DNA of 7,618 nt from the NCBI GenBank assembly GCA_016838945.1, contig JADLKP010000102.1, positions 1 through 7,618 of the forward strand. The letters are read 5' to 3'. Both the position numbers and the translations under genes were made by a program. The notes under the pieces are model-generated. The model was given only the letters and a program-made list of their open reading frames with translations. It ran no database searches and was not told the DNA's origin. The stretch comes from Methanobrevibacter sp. (GTDB lineage Archaea > Methanobacteriota > Methanobacteria > Methanobacteriales > Methanobacteriaceae). How positions within the stretch are numbered: position 1 is the first letter of the stretch; every line of letters starts with the position of its first letter. Of the stretch, positions 5,375 to 7,618 are shown piece after piece.

Positions 5375-5978
5375 TAAAATTAAAGTCAGTGAAATATTCA
5401 CATCATTTCAAGGGGAGGGACCATATATAGGCATTCCTGCGACTTTTTTAAGATTATATGGTTGCAATTTAAATTGCCCATGGTGTGATACAGACATTTC
5501 AACCTATGAAGTGCTGTCTGTTGATGATGTGGCAGAGATTCTAATGACTCAAATGGAGTTCAATAATATAGATTTATTGGTCATAACCGGCGGAGAACCT
5601 ACTTTACAGATGGAAGAGATTAAACGTTTGATTAAAGAGCTTCCAGAAGACATTAAAATCCAGCTTGAGACAAATGGCTCTATATTTGAATATGTTCCTG
5701 AAATGGAATATGTAATCAGTCCAAAGGAAGATAAGGAAAAGGTCTTTGAAAACTATTACAAATATGAAAATGTTTTCTTCAAGTTTGTTATCTGTTCTCA
5801 GGAGGATATAGATGAAGTGATTTCATTAAAAAACAAGTATGCTTACGATAAGACAATTTGGCTCCAAGGGGAATTCAGCAAAGATGGTGAAATTGCCGAT
5901 TTGATTAGGAAGAATTTCCCTCGTTTAGAAAATATTAAATTGTCTGTTCAAACTCATAAATATTTAAATCAAAGATAG
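5370..5978 (+). CDS. queE: 7-carboxy-7-deazaguanine synthase QueE (radical SAM)
   Basis: QueE is a radical SAM enzyme that rearranges 6-carboxytetrahydropterin to 7-carboxy-7-deazaguanine, the substrate of QueC. From GTG it has 202 residues. It shows QGEG at 14-17, the cluster motif C32-x3-C36-x2-C39 (CNLNCPWCD), GGEP at 74-77 for SAM binding, ETNG at 100-103 and the C-terminal LSVQTHKYL at 191-199. No signature is missing. The N-terminus IKVSEIFTSFQGEG aligns well with relatives, so little or nothing is lost upstream. The exact start is uncertain: the GTG lies inside an SD-like AGGTGAT and the frame closes immediately before it, leaving ATT 5379 as a non-standard alternative. It is the third gene of the que unit and is followed by a hairpin terminator. 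Confidence 0.96.
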   Translation: MIKIKVSEIFTSFQGEGPYIGIPATFLRLYGCNLNCPWCDTDISTYEVLSVDDVAEILMTQMEFNNIDLLVITGGEPTLQMEEIKRLIKELPEDIKIQLETNGSIFEYVPEMEYVISPKEDKEKVFENYYKYENVFFKFVICSQEDIDEVISLKNKYAYDKTIWLQGEFSKDGEIADLIRKNFPRLENIKLSVQTHKYLNQR

Positions 5979-6032
5979 ATTTCGAATAAAATGCTATTGA
6001 AATTTCTATATTTTTAAACATTTTTAATTTTT
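5977..6032 (+). terminator. Hairpin plus T-tract terminator touching the queE stop codon
   Basis: AGATTTC (5977-5983) and AATA (5985-5988) pair with TATT (5995-5998) and GAAATTT (5999-6005), giving an 11-bp stem with a bulged G5984, one G-U pair and a 6-base loop. The stem begins inside the TAG stop (5976-5978). T5 runs follow at 6011-6015, 6021-6025 and 6028-6032. It probably ends the que unit. Confidence 0.6.
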
Positions 6033-6059
6033 CTATAATATACTTATATCAGATAGAAT

Positions 6060-6069
6060 AAATATATTA
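6060..6069 (+). promoter_or_regulatory. Predicted promoter of the universal stress protein gene
   Basis: AAATATATTA is the best TATA-like element at a suitable place, giving an expected start near 6088-6095 and a leader of about 35-40 bases. A second AT-rich candidate lies at 6036-6048 (ATAATATACTTAT), so the choice is tentative. Confidence 0.4.
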
Positions 6070-6127
6070 ATACCAAGATTTTATTATAGATTTTGAGTTT
6101 TGTATTTTAAAAATTAAGTGTGGAATT

Positions 6128-6550
6128 ATGTATAAGAAAATTTTATTACCAACAGATGGATCTGAATACTCAGTACGTGAAGTTGAAAGAGCTACTAAAT
6201 TACTGGCGGAAGGTGGGGAAGTTATTGTTCTTGGTGTTGTAATAGAAATAAGAAAAACTGCTTTCCATAGGTCTAAAGACGTAGAAAGAACCAATAAGGA
6301 AGCTGTAAAAGAAGCTGAAGCTAATGTAAAAGCTATGAAAGACTTATTTGATGATAGCATTAACGTAAGAACCTTGGTTAAAAAAGGATTCCCATCTGAG
6401 AAAATCAATGAAGTTGCTGAAAAAGAGGATTGTGATTTGATCATCATCGCTTCATCTGGTAAAAGTGGACTCCATAAGTTTGTAATTGGAAGCGTTGCAG
6501 AAAGCGTACTTAAAAACGCTGAAAAAGATGTTTTATTGATTCATGATTAA
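6128..6550 (+). CDS. Universal stress protein, single-domain UspA family
   Basis: This 140-residue protein is a single Usp domain, the usual length for stand-alone archaeal members such as MJ0577. It begins MYKKILLPTDGSEYS with the conserved D10 that contacts adenine, and ends with the nucleotide loop SSGKSGLHKFVIGSVAESV (109-127). The ATP-binding pattern G-2x-G-9x-G-S is kept at G111, G121 and S122, but the first glycine is Ala108. ATP binding is therefore likely but unproven. Members act as cytosolic dimers in stress responses, and the specific role cannot be read from the sequence. The start has only a weak SD (GGAAT at 6122-6126), and the MYKKIL N-terminus supports it. It is a monocistronic unit with its own promoter and terminator. 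Confidence 0.93.
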   Translation: MYKKILLPTDGSEYSVREVERATKLLAEGGEVIVLGVVIEIRKTAFHRSKDVERTNKEAVKEAEANVKAMKDLFDDSINVRTLVKKGFPSEKINEVAEKEDCDLIIIASSGKSGLHKFVIGSVAESVLKNAEKDVLLIHD

Positions 6551-6584
6551 TTATGAATCATTATTTTTTCTTTTTTCTTTTTTC
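6537..6584 (+). terminator. Hairpin plus (T6C)3 terminator enclosing the usp stop codon
   Basis: TGATTCATGA (6537-6546) pairs with TTATGAATCA (6551-6560), giving 10 bp with one G-U pair and a TTAA tetraloop (6547-6550). The loop contains the TAA stop codon (6548-6550). It is followed by three perfect copies of the 7-mer TTTTTTC at 6564-6584. This is the clearest terminator in the window. Confidence 0.75.
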
Positions 6585-6761
6585 TATTTTTATTTATTGA
6601 TTATTTTTGTAAATTTTGCCTATTTCTATTAATTTTTATTTTTATTTTTATTTTTTCACGACTTTCAAAATTTTTAAATTATTTTTAGCTATTTTTGATA
6701 TTTTTTATAATTTGTATTTGATAAGTTATTCAATTATGCTTGTATTATTTTTTGAAAAACG

Positions 6762-6794
6762 CTCTATAAAGTCTCTAAATCTCTTTTAAAGTCT
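6762..6794. repeat. Direct repeat upstream of the mtrA-paralogue promoter
   Basis: CTCTATAAAGTCT (6762-6774) and CTCTTTTAAAGTCT (6781-6794) are near-identical, with AAAGTCT exactly shared. Their shared ends are 20 bases apart, about two helical turns. The pair lies 36-68 bases before the TATA candidate at 6830, a position suited to an activator in archaea. Confidence 0.35.
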
Positions 6795-6829
6795 AAGTTA
6801 CTTTTTATACAATATAAGTGACATAATAC

Positions 6830-6837
6830 TTAAATAT
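6830..6837 (+). promoter_or_regulatory. Predicted TATA box of the mtrA paralogue
   Basis: TTAAATAT gives an expected start near 6855-6862, exactly where the leader inverted repeat begins. It lies between GACATA (6820-6825) and TATGTC (6853-6858), a 6-base inverted repeat. An alternative TATA, TTTTATAC (6803-6810), sits in the loop of GTTACTT (6797-6803) and AAGTGAC (6816-6822) and would start transcription near 6832. Confidence 0.4.
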
Positions 6838-6860
6838 CCGTTTTATTATAGATATGTCTG

Positions 6861-6950
6861 TAGTTTATTTAGTATTAAACTTAATAAGTTTCTTCATTGA
6901 TTTTAATATTTTGGAGATTTTATAGTTTCAAGTTTGATACTAAAAAATTA
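6861..6950 (+). promoter_or_regulatory. Structured leader with two mutually exclusive folds
   Basis: TTTAGTATTAAACTT (6868-6882) pairs along its full length with AAGTTTGATACTAAA (6930-6944), 15 bp with one G-U pair. It extends outward to 6861 and 6950 with one bulge (A6867). The inner AAACTT (6877-6882) can instead pair with AAGTTT (6886-6891) to form a 6-bp hairpin with an AAT loop. The two states cannot coexist. The structure ends 15 bases before the SD at 6965, so it could control translation or transcription. No known riboswitch family is recognised. It could also be a DNA-level binding site. Confidence 0.4.
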
Positions 6951-6964
6951 GCTAGATTAAAATT

Positions 6965-6975
6965 AGGAGAGTGAT
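6965..6975 (+). promoter_or_regulatory. Strong ribosome binding site of the mtrA paralogue
   Basis: AGGAGAGTGAT is close to the ideal AGGAGGTGAT, with AGGAG ending 9 bases before the ATG at 6979. It suggests high translation. Confidence 0.8.
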
Positions 6976-6978
6976 ATT

Positions 6979-7554
6979 ATGGCAGATAAAAAACCTGCTT
7001 CTGATAACTGGCCTCTTGTAACTGGAGATTATATTGTTGGAGATCCTGAAAGCCCTGTTGCTGTAGCTACTTTAGCTTCTCACAATGAAGACATCCCAGC
7101 GGCTGCTGGTGCAGCAATTGCTGGTCCTTGCAAGACTGAAAACTTAGGCATTGAAAAGGTTGTAGCAAACGTCATTTCAAACCCAAACATCAGATTCTTG
7201 ATTCTTTGTGGTGCAGAAGTGCAAGGTCACATTACTGGTCAAAGTTTCAAAGCATTATATGAAAATGGTTGTGACCCTGAGAAAAAGAAAATTACTGGAG
7301 CTACTGGGGCTATTCCTTTCGTAGATAACCTTCCAATGGAAAGTGTAGAAAGGTTCCAAAATCAATTAGAATTTGTTGATATGATTGACAACGAAGACGG
7401 CGGAGCAATCACTGCAAAAGTAAAAGAATGTATTGAAAGAGATCCAGGAGCATTAGAAGAAGAGGCTTTAGTAATTGGATTGGATGAAGAAAATAATAAA
7501 AAAACTGCGAAAAAGGATATGTCTTCTAAAATTGAGGATGTAGAAGTTGCATAA
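6979..7554 (+). CDS. Soluble MtrA-like corrinoid protein (methyl-H4MPT:coenzyme M methyltransferase subunit A paralogue without membrane anchor)
   Basis: MtrA is the cobamide-carrying subunit of the Mtr complex, which passes a methyl group from tetrahydromethanopterin to coenzyme M. This protein keeps the family core almost intact: WPLVTGDYIVGDPESPVAV (11-29), AGAAIAGPCKTENLGIEK (43-60), and GAEVQGHITGQS (78-89) with H84, the position of the known cobalt-ligating histidine, then GATGAIPFVDN. It has 191 residues, whereas complex-bound MtrA has about 240 and ends in a membrane helix. Here the end is a charged lysine- and acid-rich tail (168-191) with no hydrophobic segment, so it should be cytosolic. 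No other mtr gene is adjacent, unlike the mtrEDCBAFGH operon. I recall second, anchorless MtrA copies in some Methanobrevibacter genomes (mtrA2). It may shuttle methyl groups with another methyltransferase or store cobamide, which is inference. Confidence 0.93.
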   Translation: MADKKPASDNWPLVTGDYIVGDPESPVAVATLASHNEDIPAAAGAAIAGPCKTENLGIEKVVANVISNPNIRFLILCGAEVQGHITGQSFKALYENGCDPEKKKITGATGAIPFVDNLPMESVERFQNQLEFVDMIDNEDGGAITAKVKECIERDPGALEEEALVIGLDEENNKKTAKKDMSSKIEDVEVA

Positions 7555-7560
7555 GTAAAT

Positions 7561-7600
7561 TTTATTATTTTTCTTTATTATTTTTATTTTTATTTTTTAT
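7561..7600 (+). terminator. Oligo-T terminator after the mtrA paralogue
   Basis: A nearly pure T/A stretch with repeated TTTTTA units and a six-T run near 7593-7598 follows the stop by a few bases. No hairpin is apparent. It is the plain archaeal T-tract type. Confidence 0.55.
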
Positions 7601-7618
7601 TCATTTCTTAAGCTTTAT

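Larger units (their letters stand above)
6551..6978. other. Non-coding spacer between usp and the mtrA paralogue
   Basis: This 428-base spacer has no credible ORF. Its left half (6564 to about 6750) is T-rich on the + strand and includes (T6C)3 and four tandem ATTTTT units (6632-6655). The right half is less biased and holds a direct repeat (6762-6794), TATA-like elements around 6804-6810 and 6830-6837, and a leader with long inverted repeats (6861-6950). That half probably contains all control signals for the downstream gene. Confidence 0.65.

Noticed and set aside
7555..7611. Read-through of the MtrA-paralogue stop to give a hydrophobic C-terminal anchor
   Set aside because: In frame, the T-rich DNA encodes about 18 Phe/Ile/Leu/Tyr residues before a stop, which imitates a membrane helix. 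However, the normal linker before the MtrA helix is absent, and this stretch looks like an ordinary T-tract terminator.
1..7618. tRNA, rRNA, CRISPR, insertion sequence, toxin-antitoxin or defence genes
   Set aside because: No GC-rich stable-RNA island, regular repeat-spacer array, transposase or recognisable defence domain was seen on either strand.

Overview
The window looks like chromosome of a low-GC methanogenic archaeon of the order Methanobacteriales, most likely Methanobrevibacter. The evidence is an archaeal Cdc48/VAT ATPase, a methanogenesis marker protein, a corrinoid protein related to MtrA, the archaeosine precursor genes queC-queD-queE, promoters of the archaeal BRE/TATA type, AGGAG/GGTGAT ribosome binding sites, and very AT-rich spacers with T-tract terminators. 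The genus is inferred from memory of protein sequences and base composition, without a database search.

All seven supported genes lie on the + strand: cdc48 (540-2750), mmp8/DUF2099 (3191-4024), queC (4221-4856), queD (4934-5293), queE (5370-5978), a single-domain universal stress protein (6128-6550) and a soluble MtrA paralogue lacking the membrane anchor (6979-7554). queC, queD and queE are separated by 77 and 76 bases and probably form one unit. It turns a pterin precursor into preQ0, the base used to make archaeosine at tRNA position 15. The other genes appear to be single transcription units with their own promoters and terminators.

Three long spacers hold most of the unexplained structure. 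The spacer before cdc48 (1-539) has a strong TATA box near its left end with an inverted repeat over the expected transcription start, and a second near-palindrome close to the gene. The spacer between cdc48 and mmp8 (2751-3190) contains a perfect AT palindrome, a 19-bp-stem hairpin and T-runs on both sides, so it is a candidate small RNA locus. The spacer before the MtrA paralogue (6551-6978) contains a direct repeat upstream of the TATA box and a leader that can fold in two mutually exclusive ways.

Three genes (cdc48, queE, usp) have a hairpin that overlaps or touches the stop codon and is followed by a T-tract. No tRNA, rRNA, CRISPR array, insertion sequence or defence system was found. 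Nothing here is clearly a new multi-gene system. The best leads are the non-coding structures and the anchorless MtrA with its structured leader.
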